Assembly: GCA_944548615.1 (NCBI GenBank)
Contig: OX155957.1
Location: 24,583,031-24,647,030 of the forward strand
DNA from: Micropterix aruncella
Taxonomy: Eukaryota; Arthropoda; Insecta; Lepidoptera; Micropterigidae
Direction: 5' to 3'
Length of the DNA: 64,000 bases
Both the position numbers and the translations under genes were made by a program. The notes under the pieces were generated by a model. That model saw only the letters and a list, made by a program, of their open reading frames with translations, was not told the DNA's origin and made no database searches. Positions 1-11,641 of this stretch are shown in pieces. The first letter of the stretch is position 1, and each line of letters begins with the position of its first letter.

Positions 1-234
1 TTACCGTGAAATGGACATATTTATACATAAAATATCTTCGAGGCTGAGTAGAGTAGCCAGAGGAAGAACAAAATATTTTATGAGTTGAGAAATAAGACGT
101 GCTGGGCCCCGTTTGTCGAAAGTAAAGTCCCAATGTTTCCTAAATTTACAGGTTAATGATTTATTTAAGAGGCTTGTACTAGGTCAGCGATATGAGAACA
201 AGCTTTTAGTACGTAGGTAATTTTGTGATTTTAT
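1..234. other. Unassigned AT-rich sequence
   Basis: No reading frame, repeat unit or structure that I recognise. It abuts a Z-family repeat on the right. Confidence 0.4.
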
Positions 235-590
235 TTTTCCGGAGCACCAACCGATGAGGATGGAAAGTACAGTGAACGGGGTAAAAAATCGAGATAAAGA
301 GGGAAATATCTATTTTGAGCACCCCCAGAGACGATTAAAACTATTTCCAGATTGAAGTCTGTCTGTGTTTCTCTATGTATGTGTATTCCTCCACGATAGC
401 GCCTAAGCGCTTCATTCGATTAAACTGAAATTCAGCATGCAGGCATTATTTGGTCATAATAAGAGTTGAAAAGTAGTTATGATTGAAGTCAGTCCACCAG
501 GAGACAGACTATTCATATTCAATCTCAAAATATTGTACTTTAAGACTTGAAATTTGATACACATGAGCCTTTGTGGGCCGAAATCACATT
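235..590 (-). repeat. Z-family interspersed repeat, copy 1
   Basis: Read on the minus strand it carries the Z-family order: a phrase ending in GCATGCTGAATTTCAG, a purine-rich CACAGACAGACTTCAATCTG segment and a final 'cgttcac...actttcc' block. The same order is seen at 13080-13460, 37441-37696 (minus) and 63008-63640. No open frame is conserved. It is probably part of a decayed non-LTR element or a non-autonomous derivative; the class is not clear. Confidence 0.6.
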
Positions 591-603
591 TTAAAAATTC
601 ATT

Positions 604-880
604 GAGATGAAATTATGAGTGTGGTTCGGTTAGTACTGAGTGCTGTGATTTATTTCGTGACTGCCAAAAGAAGGGTTATATTTTTACTGCATATGTATGT
701 ATGTATTTGCATGCCAGTTTGACTATATTACCGTTATTTGTGAGTGTCTTCTTGTGAGTGTCTTATTTGTGAGTGTCTTATCTCTTTAACCATTTATGCA
801 GTAAAAGGGAAATTTTACGCAGTAAAAGGGAAAAGTCTTTTGTTTTAAACACTAGAGACGATAAATTTACTTATTTTGAT
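604..880 (+). repeat. Y-family repeat, left-edge copy
   Basis: Near-identical in order and sequence to 63741-64000 at the other end of the window. It contains a small internal tandem of three TGTGAGTGTCTT-type units at about 739-781, then two copies of a GCAGTAAAAGGGAAA phrase. Noncoding. Confidence 0.75.
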
Positions 881-1029
881 AAGAATTCATAATTGTTGAT
901 AATATGACCAATATACATGACCTAACGATTTAAATTATTCTTTTAATTTATAAAAAACTACTTTTTGTGACTTAAATATAAAAGTTAAACATATGCTGTC
1001 GCTGACTTTTTTGTAGGTATTTTCAAGCT

Positions 1030-1312
1030 CTACAACTTTTTTCTAGAACTTAATCATATATCTCTCATCGTTAAGGCAGCGTTAGTTAGAAACCTTTTCG
1101 TTCGACCGTTTTTCCTCCGACTTACTTTGCAAATCCGACTACTGCGAAAAAGTCTTTTCAATTTTAGGATTAATAAGTAGCCTATGACACTCATAAATAA
1201 CGTGGCTTTCTATTGGTAAAAGAATTTTTAAAACCGGTCCGGTAGATCCAGAGATTACTTCCTACAACCTCACAAACTTTACCTCTTTATAATATTAGAA
1301 TAGATACAAGCT
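1030..1312 (+). repeat. LINE 3'-end-like repeat (U1)
   Basis: Order of phrases typical of the 3' untranslated ends of lepidopteran RTE/CR1-type LINEs: a 'cctatgacactcataaataacg' segment, 'gaatttttaaaaccggtccggtag', then a CCTCTTTATAATATTAGAAT tail. No coding remnant remains. The class assignment is from recall of similar ends. Confidence 0.5.
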
Positions 1313-3030
1313 GTACTAAAAATATTTAAATTCCGCCGGACATTTTAATTAAATATTTACGCCATCGGTGCTTGGCCCGAAATCGCCCTTAGCCGAGAAA
1401 CGTACACAAACCCCAAAGAGGTTCGTCCACCGGCCGAGAAAAGGCGCTCATCTATTTTATTTATGGAATTAATATTCAGCTTAAATCAGTCTTTGCTATT
1501 TTCCGAGAAATTTTGGGTGACACAACCGTTTTTTTAATAATTCGATAATTTTAAATTGGATTCCATATTTGACAATTGTAATATTTCTTTTCGAATTTTA
1601 TGGTATTTTTCTGCATACACCATAATACATACTCGTATGTGTCAATTTTGCAATTTTAATTTATTTAATGACTTCTATCGCTTTATTTTAAATTTAATGC
1701 AATATTTTTTTTTTATATGAGGTTATTAATATTTCAATGCTTCTTTTGAGCAAGAAATTATGCTGTCATATAATAACAAATTACATAGTTATACCAAATA
1801 ATTTGGAGCAATAGAGAATCTGATTAGATTTCTTTACAGAGAACTTAAAATGACCCTCGTTATTCTTTTGGCATATCTACCATCAAACTTAACATTTTTA
1901 TAAGAAAGCTCCTTTTTATCTTAAGCCAACATAGGTTTTGAAGATAAGTAAATAAATTCCCACAACACACCCTCCAATCCATTTAATAATCACCACAGAG
2001 TTACGGATCGTTGCCGCTATAAGTAAAGTTGGAGTTTGCCTATTTGAGCGAAACGACATTGACAGAGACGGATGATGTCTTTCGAAAACTATTGCTCTAC
2101 CACTCACACATCGTCATCCATTAAACGTAGAAAACTCTTTTTAAAAATGAAAATAAAGCGATTTATATTGAGCTCGATAGCGTTTTTTCGTTAACTGATA
2201 TCGGAAAATAGTTCATGCAAGCGAGACAGAGCAGTACGATACACCGCAATGTAAAATAAATGATCGTATCTTTTCCTACATAAAAAACTACCTGCCGAAG
2301 ATAAAACTATCTGAATTAGTTAAAAACATTTTATCGGGTTTTAGAATATGCCGCCTTATGTTCAATTAGTAGTTTTATGCTAGAAAAGTGACAATTATTC
2401 CCTTCATATTCCGCTCTAACGAATTGGCCTGCCTCGCTCGCATGAACTAATTCCGACTTTAGTTCGCGAAGAATATTATTATTAACCTTATTTCATTATT
2501 CCACTGTCAACGTGCTCATGTTATCTCTATCATAATTTGTTATGCAAGAATTGTAAACTTGAAATGATAGGTTTTGTTTAATTAAGTTTTGAACAGACTC
2601 GTATTCTGTACTTACTATCTGTAAGTTCATAATAAAATAAAATAAATAAGAATCGCAATCGAGCCCATTGTATACGCTATAATTCGTACGGGACTGACTT
2701 TGTAATCAGGCTTTCAAATTATCTTTTAAAACACCGGATCTTGGCTTCGAATCCGCCAATACGGGCTACTCCATCAAATCCAGCAATATACCTGATGTGA
2801 CGAATTTGAAATTTAAATTGTCCCGCTCGACGCCGTAAAACGAAAGACGTTTCAGCGAGCCATGAAATCAAAGCGTTAAGATCGTCAATAAAATCCTGAT
2901 TTGTAAGTCTTTATTTTCCCCTACAATTTATATATCGGGGATACCTATAGAGTGGGCGAACATGACAATCGTATATTTTATGACATACCAAACTACGTAA
3001 TACGTTCATTCAACTTAAGTCTCCTTTATG
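1313..3030. other. Unassigned AT-rich stretch
   Basis: About 1.7 kb with no frame longer than about 60 codons. A TTCGAATCC phrase at about 2741-2749 resembles a pol III B box, but no matching A box or tRNA fold was seen. Nothing else identified. Confidence 0.4.
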
Positions 3031-5640
3031 GCTCTCCAGTCCTTCCATCATATAGGGTACGATAATAAAACATTTTGCGTTGCTATTAATTGAGGATACG
3101 GTAATATGACATCGTTTGACAACCCTACTGAATGACTGTTGAATTTAACGAGTGAGCACAATCATTCTTCATTGAATTTGATCTATATCACCTATGACAT
3201 GTCAATGGACTATAATACAATATCAATGGACTATAATATTGTGTATTCGTCTTTATCTATTTTTAATCTATCTAAGCCCTATTTCTAGTAAAGTGGGGCT
3301 GAGCCAGTCAACCAAGTAAGCTAATATGAACCCGTAACTACCTTTCGCGACCTACTCCCAGAACACTACACCGTTAAGTCAGCCTTGGCTGATCGCAATT
3401 TCCACGTGACGAATCTTCGCATTCATCTGAATATTGGTAGGCTCTCTCTCTCTCTCTCTGGGCATTTTAACCGCTATAGTGCAGAAGAGCGCCGTCGCGT
3501 TTGTAGGTATATAGGTGGAAAAAGCGCGGTGCGATAGCGCTTCTTTCGACAGTTTACTTTTGGCGCGCGTTGGTGAAGGTCGTGTTCACGCTTCATCTTT
3601 TTTTTATTATATTGCTTTCTATCTTTCTTGGATCACACTTTTTTTCTACACCGTTATTTTTTTTTCATTTTCATGTTTTTCATATTGTTATTGTTTATAT
3701 AAATTATGTATTTAAATAGAGTTTTTTTGGCATTTTAGAAAACTTTTACGAAATATATTCGGCACTAGTTTACTTAGTTTACTTTTACTTAGTTACAACA
3801 CAGTTTTACTTAGTTACAGTATAATATTTATTTAAAATTATAAAGAGTCGATCCTAAAAATTACATGTCATATATAAAATATTATGCATATTTACGTAGT
3901 TACTAATTAAACAATTACGCATTACAAAGAGAATAAGATAGTTTTTGGTAAAAACAGTAAATTTGCATTCTTCTTTTAGTTTAATTTTATCTATTTATTT
4001 ATTTAAAGTGAACATAATTAAATACATAATTCTTCAAAAAATATGTCCCTATGCTTATTATGACATCATCAAATGACGGGACATCAAATTGGTCTCTATC
4101 TGAATCCAACATTGCAATATTGAATCCAAGGCGGCTATTCTTGCGTGTGAACAATGACCTTGCGGGTATATTGTTTGAGTATACTGTTACTGGCAATATC
4201 AAGTATCATAAAAGCTTTTAAGCTAAAAAATAGCACCACTGTTCAATATCAGCTCTCAATATTTTGTTTCTCCTTCGCTATCTACACTAATATTATAAAG
4301 AAGTAATGTTTGTAAGTTTGTATGTTTGTAAGTTTGCGTGCCTCTAAGGGGGGGGGGGACGTCTTGCACTATATATCTAAAGGTAGCGTCTAAAAAGGCA
4401 AATAAACGCTACCCTACTTAAATTAACAAATCGATTCACAACTTTACTTGAAGCGAAGCCGCGGGTAACAGCTAGTTGCTAATAAATATCAGATATAAGG
4501 TCGCATCAGCAAATAAACGCTAACAATATCGCACAGGTATATACGGTCATAAATTAAAGAAATGTGTGTGTGCTATTGCAATCTTGGATTCAGATAGAGA
4601 CCAATTTGGTGTCCTGTCATTTGATGATGTCATAATAAGCATAGAAACATATTTTTTGAAGAATTATGTATTTAATTATGTTCACTTTAAATAAATAAAT
4701 AGATAAAATTAAGATAAATGAAGAATTCAAATTTACTCTTTTTACCAAAAACTATCTTTTTCTCTTTGTAATGCCTAATTGTTTAAATAGTAACTACCTA
4801 AATATGCATAATATTTTAGTATGGCATGTCATTTTTAGGATCGACTCTTTATAATTTTAAATAAGTAATGTATTGTAACTAAGTAAAACTAAAATTAACT
4901 GTTATAGTGCCGAATATACTTCGTAAAAAAAACTAAAATGACAAAAAAAACTCTATTTAAATACATAATTTATATAAACAATAACACAATGAAAAACATG
5001 AAAATAAAAAAAAAATAACTTTGTACAAAAAAGTGTGATCCAAGAAAGATATAAAGCAATATAATGAAAAAAAAAGATGAAGCGTGAACACGACCTTCAC
5101 CAACGCGCGCCAAAAGTAAACTGTCGAAAGAAGCGCTATCGCACCGCCGGTTTTTTTCACATTACAAGCGCGACGGCGCTCTTCGGCACTATAGCGGTTA
5201 AAATGCTCAGAGAGAGAGAGAGAGAGAGCCTACCAATATCCAGGTGAATGCGAAGATTCGTCACGTGGAAATTACGATCAGCCACGGCTGACTTAACGGT
5301 GTAGTGTTCTGGGGGTAGGTCGCGAAAGGTAGCTACGGGTTCATATTAGCTTACTTGGTTGACTGGCTCAGCCCCACTTTACTAGAAATAGGGCTTAGAG
5401 AGATTAAAAATAGATAAAGACGAATACACAATATTATAGTCCATTGATATTGTATTATAGTCCATTGACCTGTCATAGGTGATAGAGATTAAATTCAATG
5501 AAGAATGTTTGTGCTCACTCGTTAAATTCAACAGTCATTCAGTAGGGTTGTCAAACGATGTCAAATTACCGTATCCTCAATTAATAGCAATGCAAATTGT
5601 TTTATTATCGTACCATCGATAATGGAAGGACTGGAGAGCC
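3031..5640. mobile_element. 2.6-kb foldback element with ~1.07-kb inverted arms
   Basis: Left arm 3031-4118 and right arm 4575-5640 are reverse complements along almost their whole length, starting at GGCTCTCCAGTCCTTCC on the outside and ending at ATTGCAAT on the inside. A (CT)n run at about 3442-3459 is mirrored by an (AG)n run at about 5210-5228. The 456-bp loop holds a Helitron. Mirror-image short frames in the two arms are not a gene: they share the same low-complexity tail and lack a recognisable domain. A transcript through the locus would fold into one long hairpin. It could be a long-TIR DNA element or an inverted duplication of a repeat; no clear TSD was found. Confidence 0.85.
4281..4475 (+). 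mobile_element. Short non-autonomous Helitron in the foldback loop
   Basis: Begins TCTACACTAATATTATAAAG directly after a host A and ends with a GC-rich stretch (gaagccgcgggtaac) followed by CTAG and a host T, the A|TC...CTAG|T arrangement of Helitrons. 195 bp, no coding capacity, and a G-run of about nine at 4350-4358. Related to short Helitrons widespread in Lepidoptera. Confidence 0.8.
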
Positions 5641-5647
5641 TCCAACA

Positions 5648-5800
5648 TATCAAGTATTATAAAATCGAAGACTATCGCGGTTGTTTGACATTATAGATAG
5701 GATAGAAAATGAATTTAAAGCGTGAAATGTGTAGCACCTGAAGTTTCGGTGACGTTGCAGCCGCCGTTGTCCAGGGTAGACTCAGGGGAGTCTATCCTAT
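5648..5800 (-). mobile_element. Penelope-like element 3'-end fragment
   Basis: On the minus strand it matches the 3' region of the Penelope-like element at 52436-52949: the GTTGCAGCCGCCGTTGTC block (as written on plus), the GACGTTTCGG-type phrase (here slightly changed) and the terminal 'cgcggttgtttgacattata' block. TCTATCCTATCTATAAT on one side mirrors ATTATAGATAGGATAGA on the other, so the fragment is itself bounded by a short inverted repeat. Confidence 0.7.
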
Positions 5801-7492
5801 CTATAATATCAGTATTGTGCAAAGCGTCTGAATCGAACATGTCAAGGGCATCTCAAATTTGATTAATTGTTTTAGTTTAAAGTATGTACTTACCATACGC
5901 CATACTTTGATCTTATGTTAGAACGATTGAAGCTGTAATATATTAATTAGTCGTTTGTGGTTCGTACGAACACGGGCGATGATTGCCGGTCGCGCAGAAT
6001 GAAGCCCCAACCGTGAGCGCGGGCGACAAAGCGAGTAGACGGCAGTAACGTTCCGCAAACGGCTACAAACGATACTGATTAATCCAGTACTTACAATATT
6101 ATTGTGGTCATCATAACATACATTAATGCGAGTGTTAGTTCTTATTCCAAACTATAAATCGCGTAACAGCGCCTTTTTTAATTTGAATATTTTGTTTTTC
6201 TTTTGTTATTATGATATTTTTTGTAGCTTACTGTTTATTTTATGATTTTTTGTAGCAAACGTAAAATTTTGTAATATAAACTTAGGGTTTCAGGTTAGCT
6301 GATAGACATTGCCGCAAGTTCGCTTTTTTATTGAAAATAGAGTTTTATTATTAGTTATTCATTACTTATAATTTAATGTGCTTATTAGTCTGAAACCAAT
6401 TCTTGTAATGTTAATTTGCCAAAGCGAAGATCCAGTCCCAATCATTATTTTCTTAAGGCTCCCTTCCGAGTTGACGCGACTAAAAATTAAGGTATTTTTG
6501 CAATGCCACGCGCCCGCGCGCTTGCGATATATACATAAAGATGTATAGGTATACCGCGGAGACAAGGGAATATGTCCCACCGTTGGCAGTGGCCAATTAC
6601 GAATGACGATTTCGGCTTCGCGCGTCGTCTAATACAGTCGATTTGGCTTTTCAATTATAATATAATAAATTATCAAATGAATAGTTTTTTATAAAGTAAA
6701 AATTAGATTACAATAATAAAATAACTTAAAATCACTATGTTATTTTTTATATCACTCAAAAGTATCTTTAATAAATAGAAAAAAAAGAATGTTTGGCCAT
6801 AACATTTCTGTAAATTACGTAATTTCAAACATTTTTTTCTTATATTTTTTGTATGGAAGTTCCAAAAACTTGGTACTATGCAAATAGACCATACGCTGGT
6901 GTAAATCGTATTTTTTAATATTGAGAATCATCTCTAAGTTTTTCAAAAACTGAAGACAAATCTCGCTCGTTTTTATTTTTTGGAAAACAGTAACAGAATA
7001 AACATAATTTACAATTAATATGGAAATATTTTACCAATTTCGTTAAGGCGAATGATAGCTTAAGGACCGCGTTTTTAAAATCCGGCAAATTTGTATTGAA
7101 ATTCTTTTTCGTTTTCTCACAACCAGGCCACAAAATTATGCTTCATATAGCTTTTGGCTTCCACGGCCTCTTAAATGACAATTTCGAAATACTTTAGAAT
7201 ACTCATTTTAAATAATGATATAGGGCAGGTCATCCAATATGGGCAGGTCATCCAATTAGAAAACCAATGTTGTTAACTTTTTTAAATGACGAGACATTTA
7301 TCGAAAGTGACGCAGCGTTTGACCGTCAAAGATTAGGAAGACTCGTCGTAAATTCGTACACAACCAGCAAAGTTGTGAACTCACCTTTCCCACCCCATTT
7401 CTGCTCCCCCTGGCAAATTGATTACGTCGATGCGACGCGCCGCTGCCAACTAGGTCAAAGGCATTAATTGTGTTTGTTCTGCACCGGCGGAC
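5801..7492. other. Unassigned stretch
   Basis: No supported gene. Moderately GC-rich patches lie at 5950-6060 and 6480-6560. An 18-bp phrase, GGGCAGGTCATCCAAT plus two bases, is repeated in tandem at about 7224-7259. Short frames at 6362-6580 and 6915-7133 show no domain. Confidence 0.4.
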
Positions 7493-8075
7493 AGGCGCTG
7501 GGCGACATCGACACGGAAGCTTTCTTTCTCATCTTGCAATGTTTGTCCGCATCGCGCACGTACCCGACCGGACCCAACACAATTTCTCTTCCACTTACCA
7601 GCCACTGAAAATAATAGCCGCGATTAATCCCCAGCGCGTGTCTGTCGATGCTGCGAAAATTACAATTAAACGCACCACGTGCTTTTAAACCGCTTGAACG
7701 GCGATCGACGGCGTGTTTGTTTAGGTCGCTAAATGCAAATAGTGGGTTGCAACCCGGCACAGGTCCACGAAAATAAACTACCGGTTCGCAGCATTGTCTC
7801 TTTGTGGTTTAAACCTATCTTACTCGTAAATGATCAAATGTAAATGTTACCTCGCTCCTCCATTGAAAAAACCAACATAAAATGCGACTTCGTATCGTTA
7901 CTCCGCAATACCCCTGCCGGTTTCAAGGGGCGTAGTGCCTTAAACGACGGCGGCATAGCAACTACACGACTAAGGAAAAAAATGCATTACCTTATAATTT
8001 AGGTTTTAATCTGTACGTGTCGCAGAAATTGACCGGATTTAGAACAATTTTTGTTAAAAAAAAACTACCCTCCTT
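7493..8075 (+). repeat. Duplicated ~580-bp unit, intact copy (D1)
   Basis: 7493-7736 closely matches 10228-10471, and 7737-8075 matches 12661-13000, in the same order and orientation. The unit is GC-rich for this window and noncoding: the two overlapping short frames on opposite strands are not conserved in the partner copy. The strong similarity suggests a fairly recent segmental duplication or a slowly decaying repeat. Confidence 0.8.
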
Positions 8076-8644
8076 ATCAATTCACTCTTCCGCTTAATGT
8101 GCCAGATATCCCAAAATTTTCAAATATCATTATAAATACCACTTGCGAAGAAGTAAATTATTTACGTCTTTGATTATATAGCGTATCAGATTGTTCAACT
8201 TCGTAATACAATTTGGCAACCAGAATTTTACTACGAAACGCAAAGTTTAGATGTCACTCAAAGTTCCAAGAATTGATTAATCTTTTGTTATTATTTTTAA
8301 TATCGCGACTTTCTTGTATAACAGTGCAGCGGCGCACTGTAGATGGCGCTCTAAACGTGCCTATACGGTATAAAATAATACGAGAAAAAGTATACGAATT
8401 TTTGTATATGAGTAAAATAATGGGTAATATACGAGTAAGAGTTTACGAGTAGCATACAAGTAAAAGTTGTAATACGTGTAATACTCGTAAAATAACGAAA
8501 TATTTTTTAAGTCATAGCTCTTATTATTTTAATATTATTTATATTGCTATATCATTTTTTTATTCAGTATACGGTAGAATAAAATATGGCATTAATAAAA
8601 AGACAGTAGAATTATTGATAGCCTATATAAAAAAGCGATAGATA
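8076..8644. other. Unassigned, with a short shared phrase
   Basis: The segment around 8330-8380 (AGATGGCGCTCTAAACGTGC, then 'ctatacggtat') recurs with changes at about 46520-46570. It may be a remnant of a dispersed repeat. Otherwise featureless. Confidence 0.35.
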
Positions 8645-9149
8645 ACACTAATAATTGGATGTTATTTATTTATTTATTTAATTTATTTACCAACGCATTT
8701 ACAATAAATATGCATCGCTAATATTCATATCAATATTTGAAAAGTATTAAAAGTTATTAAAATTAAAATAACAATTCAACACGTCCGATATGAGCATTAG
8801 AATGTAAGTACTGCTGCTGCCCAACTAAGTGCCAGGACTTTTTCCAGGGCAGAGAGCTCTCTAGATTTGTATTCACATATATTCGGCAATTTAAAACAAA
8901 GAGAAAAATTATATATTATATTATATTAAATTATTATATTATATTAATTATATTATATTAAATTATAATTATAACACAAACGGAAATATTAAAAATAGAA
9001 TACAGAAAATAAATAATAATTTTAAATAAAATAAAATGAAAAAAAATACAAATAATATTAAACAATAATAACCAAAATTGATAAATAAGTAATAGTAATA
9101 AAAAAAAGTCAAAGAAAATAACGAAAATAATAATAATGGGAATTGTCGA
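8645..9149. repeat. Low-complexity AT block
   Basis: Starts with (TTTA)n, then holds a TATTA/TATTATAT array at about 8907-8975 and A-rich sequence to about 9130. It may be the tail of the LINE relic at 9150-9340, because (TTTA)n lies at its expected 3' side. Confidence 0.5.
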
Positions 9150-9340
9150 GGATAAAATTTAATGATTGAAACTGTCTGGGTATAATATTTTATGGATATT
9201 TTTCCGGGCGTCATGTTTCAACCAGGAGTCATTTTTGGCTTTAAAATAAGACTTAGGAATATACATTTTTAAAACTTCGTCAAGGATATTAAATATTCTG
9301 GGGGCAATGTATACAAAATGCCTCTACCCAAAATTGCTAT
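9150..9340 (-). pseudogene. Decayed LINE reverse-transcriptase C-terminus
   Basis: On the minus strand one frame reads a short block containing APRIFNILDEVLK, a gap, then a YFKAK...WLKHDARK-like stretch. It resembles the tail of Jockey/CR1-type reverse transcriptases, where an 'aPkiFNsLP' motif precedes an 'FK.k.k.wL' motif. The frame is closed by a stop upstream. Related relics lie at 15870-16076 and 48416-48601. Weak but consistent. Confidence 0.45.
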
Positions 9341-9378
9341 CATTGGTTAAATCATAGGGATTTTATACTCAATCAACT

Positions 9379-10059
9379 AGAGCTGTCAACTACAACGTGC
9401 GAACGCGTCACCTCATGAAGTTTTATCGATAATGGTCGTTCTGTCTCCCGTGAGGTGAGCGCAGAAGACTTGGGACGAAAAACAATCCACAGTCTAGCTA
9501 CGCCACATGCCCGTCAGAGGCAAACGCCTTACGGCCAGTCACTGGAAAAGGTACCCAGCGGGCAGCCTCGCCCTCTGACTACCAGTTTGGAAGGATGTCT
9601 TCGTCTGGAATTAACCTTCAGGATATCTCCTACCTCCTGACTTGTTACAGGATCGAGGTCGCTTGCGCGGTCTCTCCCTTATAAAGCGGTCAAACGGTGA
9701 CTACCGAATCTATCGCGGACCACGGCATCCTCTGCCCGGCTTATTCACCCGGGATCATGTGTCCGAATGGTCGTTTCAAGAGCTGTTTCCATCTCGCTCT
9801 ATAGGAAAAACACTGTTTCCAGACTCCCCCGGCTGTTAGTCGGAGTGCACAATCGATTGGCTGACGCCGCACGGTTCACAACCCGTCCAGGAGCGCCCGA
9901 AGGTTGACTCCTTAGGGAAACTGTCCCGCAGGACAGCATCGTACCCTAGCTCTCCCTTCTGCGTGGAGGCCGCCGGATGGGTGTTGACCCGTGAGTATGA
10001 CCGTCCCTGCACGAATGAGTCATCGTGGCCAACTGCAACAGGGCCTATTAGCTCCCTAT
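9379..10059 (-). mobile_element. X-family GC-rich retroposon, copy 1
   Basis: Member of a noncoding, GC-rich family with nine copies in this window. On the minus strand it runs from AGGGAGCTAATAGGCCC to the terminal GTAGTTGACAGCTCT block. Flanks 9363-9378 and 10060-10075 agree at 12 of 16 bases and look like an aged TSD. No poly(A) or simple-repeat tail lies between the element's 3' end and the TSD. Frames of 60-83 codons on both strands are not conserved between copies. Confidence 0.75.
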
Positions 10060-10227
10060 TTATAATCAGACAATTATAAAATAGCATTTATTTTCAATGG
10101 TAATATAGATGACCAAATAAAGTGCCATTATTTTGGTCATCAATACTGTCAGCGCCACCTGCATTTCACTGTTACAGAAATATTTCGAAAACATACCATG
10201 AAGTTTAGCAATCAAATACCATATATC

Positions 10228-10471
10228 AGGCGCGAGGCGACATCGACACGAAAGCTTTCTTTCTCATCCTGCACTGTTTGTCCGTTTCACGCGCGTACCC
10301 GACCGGACCCAACATAATTTCTCTTCCACTTACCAGCTACTGTAAGTAATAACCGCGATTAATCCCCAGCGCGTGTCTGTCGATGCTGCGAAAATTACAA
10401 TTAAACCCACCACGTGCTTTTAAACCGCTTGAACGACGATCGACAGCGTGTTTGTTTAGGTCGCTAAATGC
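10228..10471 (+). repeat. Duplicated unit D2, left half
   Basis: Close match to 7493-7736 from the CAGGCGC start to the final TAGGTCGCTAAATGC. The second half of the unit resumes at 12661. The 2.2 kb between is extra sequence absent from D1. Confidence 0.8.
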
Positions 10472-11202
10472 CGTTTAAGCCCGATATTGATTATATAGCA
10501 GATCGTATCTATATCTTGCCCTGAAAATCCTGTGTATTTTATTTTGTAGGTTATGATAAATCGCACTGTGTATTCTTGTTTAGGCACATTCTCTTAATTA
10601 TTGTTTGCCATTTTATTTCAAAACAAACGAAAACGCGAATCGACACACAAATACGAAACGGCGCGGCGGCGAGCGATCGGGCGACTGACCGGGCGGCGAG
10701 CTGTCAAAATTAAGACCCCGCTTTAGAACGGGCATAGATAAAATGGAAATTTTATGATTTAAGACCGGAACTTAATTTTGATGAAACAGAATACCAACAA
10801 AATAACGAAGGTGCTTAAGTTCTTAATTTTTAGCACCAGCTTAGTTTTTAAGCCCGCAAGAAACGGAATACGAACCGATTGCGGTTCGTTGCCCATCTAA
10901 AATAATGTCGGAAAACGCACCTAAATAAAAGCGTTTTTCATTAAAAAAATAGAGTCATTTTGCGATTCTGTTTCTAATTTTGGTATTTCAAAGCAAAATT
11001 TCCGACATAACCTATACATTTCTTTTGTCGGAGCGGCTGCAAGACATACGGAATTTCGTCACATAAGGGATTATTCCAACCCCTTCTATGTGCCTGCTGC
11101 AGCATTCGTTAATTTTATAGGCTGTTGAAAGAAACAGCGCACTTTTTAATTGACAGCCTCCACGATGATTTCTTTTTTTTGTTTTGCGATGTCAAGGCAA
11201 AA
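10472..11202. other. Sequence separating D2 halves, unassigned part
   Basis: Contains a GC-rich patch at about 10655-10710 (cggcgcggcggcgagcgatc). No coding signal or terminal repeat was recognised. Absent from the D1 copy, so it arrived as an insertion or D1 lost it. Confidence 0.4.
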
Positions 11203-11307
11203 ACGAAGATTTTAAAAGATAAAATACAAGAAACGTTCAATCCGACTATTGAACATAGTCGGATTGGACGTTTCTTGTATAGTGTTTTACCTTTTAAAAT
11301 CTTCGTC
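11203..11307. repeat. Long near-perfect hairpin
   Basis: Arms of about 47-52 nt (11203-11249 and 11255-11307) pair with few mismatches around a 5-nt loop (TGAAC). The outer part contains AACGAAGATTTTAAAA and its complement. It could be a small MITE core or an RNA hairpin; no flanking TSD was identified. Confidence 0.75.
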
Positions 11308-11641
11308 TTCGCTGGCCGTTTGACGTTTGAAGCATGCGTTTGGCGAGGAAGCGTCCCTAATTTCCATAGACAAGCAACACATCAAGCATATAAGGTCACG
11401 TTTTTAAATTGAGAGAAACGCAATCGCAATAATTTTAGTGTATGCACTTGTTCGGATTAGTTTTAGGTAGCCCCTATTTTAATTATATTAACTATTATTT
11501 ATTTATTCTTATATGATAGTTGGTATTCTAAGTGTCATTCTATTTGTATACTTACGGTGATATTTTATTAATTTTACTTTCAATGCCTTGGTTTTACTGT
11601 AATGTTGATTAGTAGTAAACGAATAATAAACAAATAAAAAA

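Noticed and set aside
2738..2775. Possible tRNA gene or SINE head
   Set aside because: Only a B-box-like TTCGAATCC; no A box at the right distance and no cloverleaf.
7590..7615. Minus-strand CTG|GTAAGT donor in unit D1
   Set aside because: The donor-like site is partly kept in D2, but no open exon precedes it.
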